A stretch of DNA of 64,000 nucleotides from Thecaphora thlaspeos (lineage: Eukaryota; Basidiomycota; Ustilaginomycetes; Urocystidales; Glomosporiaceae), in NCBI GenBank assembly GCA_900291925.1, contig UWYS01000014.1, positions 248,001-312,000 on the forward strand, read 5' to 3'. Under the pieces are notes generated by a model. That model searched no databases. It was not told where the DNA came from and worked only from the letters and a program-made list of their open reading frames with translations. The first letter of the stretch is position 1. The number at the start of each line of letters is the position of its first letter. Below are positions 1 through 10,187 of this stretch, one piece after another. Position numbers and translations under genes: made by a program.

Positions 1-112
1 CATCGAAGAGGACGAGTCTGACTGGCGTGGCGGGTCTCCACATGGAGAGAGTGTGTGTGTGTGAAGGAGAGCAGAGCAGAGGAGAGCAGAGGAGAGCAGA
101 GCAGAGCAGAGG

Positions 113-987
113 AGAGCAGAGCAGAGCAGAGCAGAGCAGAGCAGAGCAGAGCAGAGCAGAGCAGAGCAGAGCAGAGCAGAGCAGAGCAGAGCAGAGCAGA
201 GCAGAGCAGAGCAGAGCAGAGCAGAGCAGAGCAGAGCAGAGCAGAGCAGAGCAGAGCAGAGCAGAGCAGAGCAGAGCAGAGCAGAGCAGAGCAGAGCAGA
301 GCAGAGCAGAGCAGAGCAGAGCAGAGCAGAGCAGAGCAGAGCAGAGCAGAGCAGAGCAGAGCAGAGCAGAGCAGAGCAGAGCAGAGCAGAGCAGAGCAGA
401 GCAGAGCAGAGCAGAGCAGAGCAGAGCAGAGCAGAGCAGAGCAGAGCAGAGCAGAGCAGAGCAGAGCAGAGCAGAGCAGAGCAGAGCAGAGCAGAGCAGA
501 GCAGAGCAGAGCAGAGCAGAGCAGAGCAGAGCAGAGCAGAGCAGAGCAGAGCAGAGCAGAGCAGAGCAGAGCAGAGCAGAGCAGAGCAGAGCAGAGCAGA
601 GCAGAGCAGAGCAGAGCAGAGCAGAGCAGAGCAGAGCAGAGCAGAGCAGAGCAGAGCAGAGCAGAGCAGAGCAGAGCAGAGCAGAGCAGAGCAGAGCAGA
701 GCAGAGCAGAGCAGAGCAGAGCAGAGCAGAGCAGAGCAGAGCAGAGCAGAGCAGAGCAGAGCAGAGCAGAGCAGAGCAGAGCAGAGCAGAGCAGAGCAGA
801 GCAGAGCAGAGCAGAGCAGAGCAGAGCAGAGCAGAGCAGAGCAGAGCAGAGCAGAGCAGAGCAGAGCAGAGCAGAGCAGAGCAGAGCAGAGCAGAGCAGA
901 GCAGAGCAGAGCAGAGCAGAGCAGAGCAGAGCAGAGCAGAGCAGAGCAGAGCAGAGCAGAGCAGAGCAGAGCAGAGCAGAGCAGAGC
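113..987. repeat. Perfect (AGAGC)175 pentanucleotide satellite
   Basis: A perfect AGAGC tandem array of 875 bp, exactly 175 units, preceded by imperfect copies from about 66 (GGAGAGC variants). Because the period is 5 and the codon is 3, all three plus frames encode the same cyclic pentapeptide (E-Q-S-R-A) and all six frames lack stops. An ATG at 42 opens a frame that runs through the array and stays in frame with the start of the methyltransferase at 1104. Copy number in the assembly may not be the true length. Confidence 0.98.
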
Positions 988-1103
988 AAAAACCTCCACA
1001 CGACGCCCGGGCCTCGTCCAACCGTCGCCGCCTCGTCGTGCAAACCGGCGACTTCACCACCACCACCACCACCACCACTGCCGCCATTAGCCCTTTCCCC
1101 GCC

Positions 1104-2088
1104 ATGCCGACCGCCACGCCGCCCTCGGCGGGCAAGTACCCATCCAGCTGGTCAACTGCCGGCTCTTCTTCTCGCAACTCTGGTCCCATCGCCGCTACCC
1201 TCCTGTCCCTCCTCTCTGTCCCTTGCACGACGACCACCGCCGCCGACGGTCACCACCACCACACCCGTCCTCTCGTCCTCAAATTTCTTCCGGGTTCGGC
1301 CATCAACTCTTCTCTCTGGCCTCTCAAGCTCCGCACGTCGATTTCCAAGCAACAGAAGCAGACGACCATCTCTCCTCCCAGATTGACTCGACATGCTCGT
1401 CGTTGGACAATGTCAAAGGGGCAAAAGTGTTGGATGTCTTGGAGCAACAGGCTTGGTTGGCTCTTGTGTATTGCCTCCCTGCCTCCTCTTGCTCGCGGGG
1501 AGAGGAGACAGAGGGAGCATTCGATGCAGTGCTAGTCTGCAACTTGACACATGTCGCGCCGTGGAAGGTGACAGAGAGTCTGTTCGCACACCTCGATCCT
1601 AGGTTGACCTACCTTACAAAAAACGGTCAGACTTCCATCCTCAAGCGCACCGGGTGGATCGCAGTGTACGACGCCTTCAACGAGCATGGAGCGTTTACCA
1701 GCGGTGCTAATAGACAGGTCAGTAGAGGTGTCTATTGCTCCGCCTGCTATTGCCCTAGGTAGCAGAGCTGCTGACACCCCGCCTGCCCTTCGGTCCGGCG
1801 ATGGACCATGCCGCCTGAACTTACAGTTCGACGAGACCATCCGACAGCGAGACCAGTCCTTTGGCCTGCGCGACCTTCAGAGCCAAGTGATCCCGCTCGT
1901 GCAGCGGCATGGCTTCGAGCTCAAGCAGAGGATCAACATGCCGGCCGGCAACGTGAGTGACGACCCAGCTCGTGTGATCCAGCGCCACTTGCGACGTCGC
2001 AAGCAGCGGCTGACGCCATCGTCTACATCACGACTGCTTCCAACTCGACCGGTCACAGTTGATGCTCATCTTTGGCCTCCAGCAGTAG
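1104..2088 (+). pseudogene. METTL26/DUF938-type SAM methyltransferase, apparent 1-nt frameshift
   Basis: Three exons: 1104-1717, 1827-1952 and 2059-2088, joined by GT-AG introns. The protein shows the DUF938 (METTL26) pattern. It has an N-terminal SRNSGPI block, a glycine-rich SAM loop ISSGFGH, then FDAVLVCNLTHVAPW, and GAFTSGANRQ joined to FDETIRQRD...FGLRDL. It ends with MPAGN-LMLIFGLQQ. The SRNSGPI block is in the frame of the ATG at 1104, but from the SAM loop onward the reading frame is shifted by one base at the AAA of 1281-1283. One additional A there would give an unbroken VLKISSGFGH, as the family expects. No GT-AG intron can explain the shift, since no AG lies suitably before the loop. 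It may be a homopolymer base-call error or a real inactivating deletion. The substrate of this family is unknown. The start may lie further upstream, because the frame is open through the satellite. Called pseudogene only because of the frame break. Confidence 0.7.
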
Positions 2089-2241
2089 CACAGCGACTGA
2101 ATGGTTCAAGATCCTCGACGAGCTCTCGTTGCAGGCACGGCTACGGCCTGACGGTAGCGGCAAGATCTTTTGATTGGCGTCCGCCCTCCTTCGCCACTCC
2201 TGTCTGTACATCTTTGCTGTTCGACGTGATGACAACCAAAT

Positions 2242-3513
2242 CTAGAGGATCGTGCCGAGACCCATCGACTTGAGGCCTCGGATGTAGTACGTCTCGAGGT
2301 TCTTCTCGACGGCCTCCTCTTCGCCCGAAGGGACGCCGCTCAGAACCAGCTCGAGCTTGGTCGAGTCGCCGCCCTCGGTCAGGTTCATCGCCAGTGTCCC
2401 GAGGTGGCCCTGCGGGAACTGTGGCGTCCTCCACTTCTGGATCAGCTGCCTCGGCGCATCGGCGCTGATGACCTTGCCCGTGACGTTGCCGCCGAACAGG
2501 GCGAAATCGGCGTCCGGCTTGGGCTCAAACTGGTGGTCGTGATCACGGCGGTGGTGGAGAAGGAGACGAGGGAACGGGGAAAGAGCAGGCGGCAGACGGC
2601 AAAGAGGGGGTAGAGCGGAGGCAGGCGTCAGCCGACTGCCTAGGTTCCGTGTGATGGCGCAAAAGGCGGCCGTCCCGAAGAGCACACTAACCTGGGCAGG
2701 GGATCGCGTCCACATGGGGATCTTGGCCGGGTTGGTGAGTATGTCCCACAGATCCGTGACGCTCGCGGCGAGCTGGCTCGAGACGCGAACGTCGCTCGAG
2801 CTCGTCGACACCTTGGACTCGGCCTGGGAAGCTGCCGGGTTGGCGGCGGCGGGGGGAGCCGAAGAGGCGTTCGAAGACGCAGCGACGGGGGCGGAAGCGG
2901 AGGCGACCGCCGGCGTCGAGGTTCCCGAGGCTGGAGCGGAACCCTCGTGGCCGAGGTCCTTGGCGTGGGCGTCGATCAGGTTCTGTCGGAAGGTGTGGAA
3001 AACGGGTCGCAGCGAGGGGGCCAGCTCCTTTCGAACGGCATCGTACAAGCTCTGGGTCGCCGCCGAGCTCGACGTCGACATGTCGGTCTCGAACTGTCGG
3101 GCAGGACGGTGGCAAGACAGCGAGTTGAGGACTGGGTTCGGTCAACGCCTGCCGACTCCGTCCTGCTGTGGTCCATGCTGGACACCAGGCCGCACACTCA
3201 CCCTGTACTCGTCTCCCTCGTCCTCGACCTCGTGGCTGACCTCGGGGAAGGTGATGGTGCCCTCTGCGGCGGTGCCGTCATCGGCCGAGCCGGACCAGGC
3301 GTAGGTGATGCTGCAGTCGTAGATGGTGATGAGCTTTCCCTTGCGATTGCCCAGCTCGACGTCGCCCTCAAAGGCCGAGAGCCGGTCGATCTTGACGGAG
3401 CCGCTGCCGCCTACGGTGACGCTCTTGCCGACGGTCTGGTCGATGATGTGCTTCTTGGCCCATGGCGTGCAGCCTTTCGTCTTCCAGTGGTAGTGCTTGT
3501 TCCAGGTCGACAT
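2242..3513 (-). CDS. AHA1, activator of Hsp90 ATPase
   Basis: Three exons on the minus strand: 3513-3202, 3093-2692 and 2529-2242, with clean GTGAGT/GTTAGT donors and CAG acceptors; predicted 333 aa. Exon 1 (residues 1-104) is the Aha1 N-terminal domain, starting MSTWNKHYHW with the aromatic/TKGC.PWAK block that opens the family. It binds the middle domain of Hsp90. A Ser/Ala-rich linker follows (about 150-195). The C-terminal AHSA1/START-like domain runs from about 205 to 333 (SSQLAASVTDLWDILTN, FEPKPDADFALFGGNVTGK, WRTPQFPQGH). The expected role is a cytosolic co-chaperone that stimulates Hsp90 ATP hydrolysis. Length is normal for fungi. The 3' end is 153 bp from the stop of the convergent methyltransferase gene. 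Confidence 0.93.
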
Positions 3514-5570
3514 GGCTGGCGTAACTCGGATGTGCGGATGTGTAACGAGGAGTCTACTGGCGGGCGAGCGGGGGGGGGGGAAGGAGCGCGAAGGTGGAGC
3601 AGACGAGAGCGGTGGTCGAGCCAAAGAGGGGCGGCGGAAGGAGTTACTTAATACGCGGCGACAGGACGGCGGAGGCAGGCGCTTCTCGGCGCCGTCAGTG
3701 CTTCCAGCCAGAAGCACAGGCCAGCCTCAACGTCTTCTTCGCCGCCAGGAATTTGCCAGAAGATCGCGCGCTCCCGTACGATACAAACAGGTCGCCCGGC
3801 CCTCGGTCTGGGTCGCCACAGCGACGCTGCCCCTCGTCGAGGTCCGGCCAGCCGGCCAATCAGCCAGCATGCAGGGTGCGACACACCATTTCCGCACGTT
3901 TGTCACCATCGGCAGCAGCCCGTGTTGACATGGCCTCATGACTTGTCGGCTGTGGTGGGGGACTCAGCTTCTGTCGGCTCGATCCTGAGCCGCCCTGTCA
4001 GCCGCCGGCAAAGGGCACCAACGCCGTGTCCCTGGCCACCGCTGGGCGCGGAGCCTTCAATCGACCGGAGGCCGAGATAGGAGGTCTTGCGTGGGAAGCC
4101 GGAAGGTTCTATGACGTACGTACGGTCTCTGGCTCGGGATATGAGGTGGCGCACCTCGGCGGCGGCCGGTATCTGGCTAGCCTGCTGATCACTCAGCCGC
4201 GTTCGGCCAGCCAAGCCAGAACGGGCCAGGCGAGGGCTGAGGGTGCTGTAGCAGAGGACAGGCAGGGCGTCCTCTTTGGAGCTCGAGAACGAGGCTCAGT
4301 CATTATGAATCAGCCGGGCAGGCGCCAGGCCCTGCGGAGAAGGCGCAGAAAAGCTGAAGGACAGGTGGGCTAGGCTGGCCTCGAGCTTTTCACACGTCGT
4401 GCCGCCTGATCCCAGGCATACCAGGCAGGCCCGGCTCTCCTTAACTAGCTCCCTGGCCGTCAGCCAGCCTGATAGGCAGGTGAGGTCGAGCTTGACAGGT
4501 TAGCCAAGCAGCCTGGAACCACGCCCGCCAGCTTCTCGGACAACACCGAGCCAGGAGCCTTCCCTTCCCCTCTTCCCTTCTCTCAACTACCTTCCCGCCG
4601 CTCGAGACATCGTGACGTCTGAGCCGATCGCAGACGTACTCAGCTTCCTGCACAGCCCAACCACGACTTCGTTCTGTCCCCTTCCCTCGCTGGATGTGCT
4701 GTCGGTCAGCCAGCTACAGCCAGCATGGCGCTGCGTCACCGTTGGCGACGGCCAACCACACTCTCGCACTCGCCCTCGCCCTCGCTCTCGCCCTGGTCAG
4801 CGGCACCGCTGCCAGACCATACCATCTAGGGCGAGGTGTCGAACAGGCAGAGGCAGCTTGCTGACCGGGCGTAGGCGTTCAAGAAAGATAGGGAGGCCAG
4901 GGGAAACCAGACCAGACCAGGCCAGGTTGAGGAGGAGTCGCGCGGCGATACGATCTGCCGTCACGCAACGGGCTAGGCCGGCCGACCGTCGCTCTATCGC
5001 GGGAGAGCTCAACATCAGCTTCAAGCTGGGCTTCACCTTTGCCTCGATCCGATCCGGCCCGACGCCTGCTTGGACCTTGCGGCGTCGTCGTCGTCGTCTC
5101 CGGCGGCGGGCGGTCAACGACGACGACGCCCGCCGCCCGTAGGCCACGACGGACGAGCCGAGTCAGATTTGGTCTGGCCAGCTGTGAGCTGCCAACAGGG
5201 GATCTACGTATAAGAGGCAGACTGCAAGACACGGCGAAAGGCTTCTCTCCCTTCCCCTTTTCCTGCCTTGCTGCCAATCCCCGCCCCTCGGACTCTCCAT
5301 CTCCGTTCCGTTTCCCTGACCACTACACGTCCCCTTCTCGCACTCTTGATTCGGTCGATTCTACCGACTCCCGCCACCGCCACCCACCATCGTCCGAGGG
5401 TGTCGCTCCCTTCGTCCCAGATCGATTAGCAACAGAGGCAGCATACGGCGTTCGTGGTTTTTGATCTGGCCCGCCCAAGTCCCGTCGCACCTTCCTTACC
5501 CCACACCCAGTCTTATTTCCCCCTCTCGCCTTCTCCCCCCCCCTTCCCCCCCGCGGGGGGCCCCGGGGCG
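3514..5570. other. Intergenic, 2.06 kb, between divergent AHA1 and bZIP-like gene
   Basis: No open reading frame with a recognisable family was found. The stretch is GC-rich with scattered purine/pyrimidine-skewed patches and short GGCCAG/CAGCC-rich words. It must contain the promoters and leaders of both flanking genes. The last 300 bp are C/T-rich, as expected for a leader before the plus-strand gene. Confidence 0.6.
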
Positions 5571-7849
5571 ATGTCCGGCTCGCGAGATCTCAGTTCGTCC
5601 AACCTCTAGCGTCAACTGTCGGCATGGAGCCCATGCTACTCAGCTAGCCGGACGGGACCTCCCTCTGAGACGACCCACCCGGATAGTTCCGGACATTCTC
5701 CCTCGTTCTTGAGGGGCCAGGCGCCCTACGACTTCAGCGAATCCACTAGCCGCAGCTCCTCGGTCAACCCACGAGACTGTCGCGCGCGGCCGGAAGCACA
5801 GGGACACGCCATCTCGAGCCAGGCGAGCTCGGGGCCGTCGCCGCTGAGCTACTTTCCATCGCACTACGCCGAGGCAGCGCTGCAGGACGAACAGGCTGCC
5901 GAGCCGTCGTCTCGATCCAACGCGAGGGCGAGCAAGATGTTTCGCGAGTGTCGCAAGCAGCGCGAGAGGGTGCTGCGGGAGACGGTGATCCAGCTCGCCT
6001 CGAGGAACGCGCAGCTCGAGGACCTGCTGCTGCAATATGGCATTGTTCCGCCCGCAAGTACGACACTCCGGACGGAGCTGTCGTTGCACACCTCGCAGCG
6101 ATCAGGCGGACCGCCGATCAACATCCCCGGCCTCTCCCACCGCTACTCCGAGACCGATCTGGCCGCCTTCCACGCGCTGGCCAGTACCGAGGACTCTGCG
6201 TTCAGCGGTGCACGTCGCCATGCGCGATCCGACGCCTCCGAGTCACAGCCAAGTTCGGACCCCAGCGGCGGCTCAATGCGCGGGACCAGCAGCTACGGGG
6301 GCTCCGAGACGGATGCGCTGCCGGCCCACTATCAGCAACATTGGAATTGGCCTCGAGAGGTACGTCAACGTGCAGTCGAGGATGACTTAGACAGGGCGAG
6401 AACGGCCTCTTTGATCATCTCCTGATGTTTTCTCCTTTCGTACCGTCTCGTTCCGCCGCCGCCGCCTCAGCAGCAGCAGCAGGAGAGAAGCGGAGAACCA
6501 GCAAGCTTTGCTGATTACTTTCCTATGTACCGACGCCAACAGGGGGTGAGTCGAGCCGCACGTCGATCGCACGACTTGCTACATAGCTTCGTCGACATCT
6601 GCCGGGACAGCCAACTGACTACTACGGAACATTACCACGGCTCCGTTGTGGCGACACAACAGCAGAGGCTGCCGCCGAATGAGTATGCGATGCCCGAGAT
6701 GCCGGAAGAGCAGTTGCGCAAGGCCGAGAGCGATCCGGGTCGAGGAAAGAAGGTGAGCATCTCTTGCGGCGATCGGGGTTCTTGTCTTGGTTACCGTCCT
6801 CGGCGCAGATCTGGTCGGCAGCCGGGCTGTACTCCACGAGAACAGTAGTTACGGGAAAAGAAGGTCGGTGTCTCGAGGGACTAAGGCTTACCATCTGACG
6901 CGACCTGCTTACGGCGCCCTTGACCACGCCGCAGCATGGTCTTCGTTCCGGGATTATGCCAATACGAGGGATGAGCTTGCCCGTTTTGCCGCGCCCGCCG
7001 CCGCACTTTGCGATTGGCGACACACCGACGTTGGTGGAGCCGTTATCGCCGCCTCTGACGACAGACTACCTCAATCTCCAGCGCATCCTGTTCAGCGATG
7101 ACCAAAGCACCGCCGACAACGGCTTGGGCCACGAGACCGAGTGGCAGCAGCACCGTATGCCCCCGCCGCCTCGCTCGCAGCGTCTGCAGCCGGGACACCG
7201 CTCGCCGAGCATTGGCGACATGTGCAAAGCCAGCACGAGCGCCCGTCACAGCAGCCACCAGAGTCGCCCACCAGCGCCGATGGCACGGGAATTTGCCCCC
7301 TCAATCCGCTCGCTTTGGCCAGGTCGAGAGCAGCGCTCCAGCGGCTCTTCTATATCGCCTTCGGAGCTGGTACCTAGGCTGAGCCTCGATCGACCTTCGA
7401 TCGCGACGGCGTTGCCTGCTTCTTGCCAGCTCCCGCGCAAGCAGTCGAAGGCGCCGCTGCCTGCGCTGACGTCGCGAGCGACAATGCCGTACGAGGCGAT
7501 GCAGTCGTCTTCGCCGTCGCCATACGGCACAGCGCGGCCGCAGGATAGCGCCCGCAGCTGGATGGCACCGAGCCCTCCGGCCGAGCCCCCCTTTGACAGT
7601 TCGGCCGAGAGGCAGAGGAACCTACGTTGGAGCTCGGACTGGCCTCGGGTGATGGGCTTCGAGCCTATCGGCGAACGTCGCTTCTCCAGCGCTTCGGACC
7701 GCCTGACTGCGGGTCCCTCGCCGCCGGCGTCGACGTCGTCTGCCGCCGCCGTATGGAGGGACCCGACATCGAGCCTAGGGGACAGCACGCGAAACGCCCG
7801 ACAGCAGCTACACCGACCACTGCATCCGTCGTCACTCAAGCAAACGTAG
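5571..7849 (+). CDS. bZIP-like transcription factor, multi-exon
   Basis: The clearest exon covers about 5644-6359 and carries a bZIP-like segment at 5908-6033. It contains N-A-R-A-S-x2-F-R-x-C-R-K-Q-R-E followed by a heptad-like helix with hydrophobics (VLRETVIQLASRNAQLEDLLLQYG), resembling the basic region N-x2-A-S-x2-F-R-x2-R-K-x-R-E of fungal bZIPs. Only a short zipper is visible. Likely further exons are 6471-6545, 6663-6752, roughly 6797-6834, and a large final exon of about 6947-7849 that is Ser/Pro-rich with no known domain. An ATG at 5571 can be joined through a small intron (about 5593-5643), but this start is uncertain. The donor after about 6832 is also uncertain. Downstream, the same frame reopens at about 8055-8455 and ends in a protein-like tail (PYVVVRMFDGKGRLAFSDGDDV), so the true 3' end may lie there. 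DNA-binding function is inferred from the basic region only. Confidence 0.55.
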
Positions 7850-8618
7850 TCTTTGGACGAATCGGCGACGACGGGCAAGGAGTCGGCTTCGAAGGGAAGA
7901 GGAGGATCGCGTTGTTGAGCAGAAGCCGGCACAGCGTGCACCGACTCGCCTCGCCGGAGCGACTATCGAAGAACGACGTGGATTCGCCACCACCGTACCG
8001 CCTGATGCGAGTCACGATCGGCCCGAACCCTCGACTAGACCATTTTTCCCCTCCTCCCCTCCCGTCAGCCCCCGGCATCTGTCACTTCCAGTCTGACACG
8101 GCCGGATCCAGGCCACCACTCCGGTCTTCCATTTCTATCGCCAAGGCTGCCAGCCAACGTAGCAGCACCACCCCATCGCGTCATCGTCCAGCCGCATGGT
8201 CCGAGGGAAAGGGAAAGTCGGCAGCGTAGACGACAGCGAGTGCCACTCGCTCGACGACGAGGCCGAGACGGGCAAACCACTAGCTATCAGCATCGCTTCG
8301 AACGTCGTGCGACCGCAAAAGCCCATGTTGAAATATACCAAGCGCAACGGAGGGAAGCGTGCAGATCGGAAGGCCCGCGGGAAAAGCCCTATGTCGTCGT
8401 GCGAATGTTTGACGGGAAGGGTAGACTTGCATTCTCTGACGGTGACGATGTGTAAGACGTAGGGCAGGTTTGGCGGGCGGTGTTCCCGCAGACAGGCAGC
8501 AGCGAGAGCAGAAGACAAGGCTAGGCGAGAGGGAGGCGATGATAAACGGTGGTGCGCAGTATGCTTGCTAGCTTATCTGGAGTTGGGTCCCAGGACTGGA
8601 ATAGCAAACACGTGCGCG
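7850..8618. other. Downstream region of bZIP-like gene, possible missed 3' exon
   Basis: Two overlapping plus frames stay open here: one to 8229, and another from about 8055 to 8455. Their residue composition is similar to that of the preceding gene. I could not find a join that is clearly correct. The stretch then ends at the minus-strand stop of the next gene. Confidence 0.4.
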
Positions 8619-9521
8619 CTACGACTTTATCCTCTTGGCAGTCGTCGAAGGCGACTCTCCTTCCTCTGAGCTGTCGTGGCCCGCGTTGACATCCTTGCCG
8701 TAGCCGCTTGTCGAGCCGTCTTTGGCGCTGGAGACCGGAAGTGCCTTTGTTGATGGAGAAGAAGGCGTCGCTGGCGCGGAGCTGTCGTCTGGCTGGGCCG
8801 TCGTCGTCGTTGTCGTAGCTGCTGCTGATGGAGAGGCGGCGGGAGTGGCGTTGGCTTTCTCAGGGCTGGACGAAGATGGCGGTGCGGTGGAGCTCGACTT
8901 TTTGCGTACGACGCCAAGCATCGTTCCTGCCTTTTTCCTTTTTTTGTTTGCTGTCGTCCCTGCCGTCGCCGAGGCCGTCGCCGTGGGCATCGTGTTTGTT
9001 GTTTGTTTTGCTGATTTTGTCGGAGCGGTAGCGGTAGGAGGGGATGCGGCGACACGAGGGCCCAATAACAGGGTGGGTGCGACGGGGGGAGAGGTAGCCC
9101 TAGCCTTTCTGAAGTGTTGCAACTCTTTGAGCTCTGCCTCGCTCTTTGCTCGTTCTGCCTCTCGATTTTGACGATCTACGTCTGCCAGGAACGTCGTTTC
9201 TCCCTCGTCCAAGCCGCGAAACTGATTCGACAGCTTGAACATCTCGTCGTACTTTTCTGTCTTTGCGTCTTTTTGTGCTTTGATACGCTGTCAAGTGGGA
9301 AAGGATTGTTGGTGAAGTTAGAGGGAGGGTGAAATATGGGGGGTTAAAGAGTCAAGCGGAAGGATAGGAGAGGGAAGGGAGGAAAGGGGAAGGCGTACCT
9401 CGTATAAACTCCTAGGATCATACTCTTCGCTAGGTGCTGAAGAGGTGGAGGGTAAGTCGGCAGCTGCGACGAACCGAGATGAGACGGACGAGGCGGCTGG
9501 CTTGGTGAAAGGGTTGGACAT
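8619..9521 (-). CDS. NIP30/FAM192A (PIP30)-like protein
   Basis: Two exons, 9521-9399 and 9287-8619, joined in phase through a GTACGC donor; predicted 263 aa. The N-terminal half matches the NIP30 domain. LYE at the end of exon 1 joins RIKAQKDAKTEKYDEMFKLSNQFRGLDEGETTFLADVDRQ, corresponding to the family pattern LYERLKxQKDxKxEEYEExxKxxNxxRGLDEDExxFLxxV. A charged coiled-coil-like helix (REAERAKSEAELKEL) follows. The rest is low-complexity Ala/Thr/Pro/Ser with a basic KRKKAGTMLGVVRKKS patch around residues 140-155. In animals the homologue binds the PA28-gamma proteasome activator and is nuclear; the role in fungi is unknown. The last codons are acidic then basic (SSEEGESPSTTAKRIKS). Confidence 0.75.
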
Positions 9522-10187
9522 TGTGGTGCGCTTGTGATGGCGAGAGTGGTGGTGGTGGTGGTTCAGAAGCGCACGGGGTGGGAGGAAGAGAAGGGAAAAA
9601 GGAAAAAGACCAAATCCAAAATATTCCACGCCCGCCGCCTCTGCTGGCTTGGTTGTGGAGCTGCTTCGCACGGACGTTTTCTTCCCGTTTGTCGAGCTCA
9701 GCAGGTAAACTAACTACAGCACAGTGGCACCCCTCACGCACGCATCGACGTTCTTGTGCGCTTTCGTGGCGCCGACTCATGAACACTACAAGCCAAGACA
9801 CTGCATCCATCTTCGCCTCGTATGCAGTCGGTGTGTGAATAGATTGCTTGAGGCGCTAACAAAGAATGCACGCGGGCACAAGGACGCCAACGAACTAGTC
9901 AAGAGGCGAGCGCGAGCGCGAGGCGCGGACCGTGACACTCAAAGAGTCTCTTCCGCTTCTCGTGCTTGCTGCTGGGCGACCCTCTGCTGATCCCTATACT
10001 GCCGCCAATTAATGACTGGGAAACACCGATGCTAGTTACTCTCTGAACGCTCTGAAGCTCGAGCTACTACGACAACGATGACGGCGACGGCGACGACAAC
10101 TGACTACAGCGATACCCGTCGTCTCTTTCTTAGCGTACACCTAGATGGCCGAGCGACCGACCCAGCGACCGACTGGCACACGACCCT
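9522..10187. other. Intergenic, 666 bp
   Basis: Upstream region of the NIP30-like gene and downstream region of importin alpha, both minus strand. Only short spurious open frames were seen; no RNA gene motif was recognised. Confidence 0.6.

Noticed and set aside
1152..1394. Minus-strand open frame opposite the METTL26-like exon
   Set aside because: It is antisense to conserved methyltransferase motifs and shows no family pattern.
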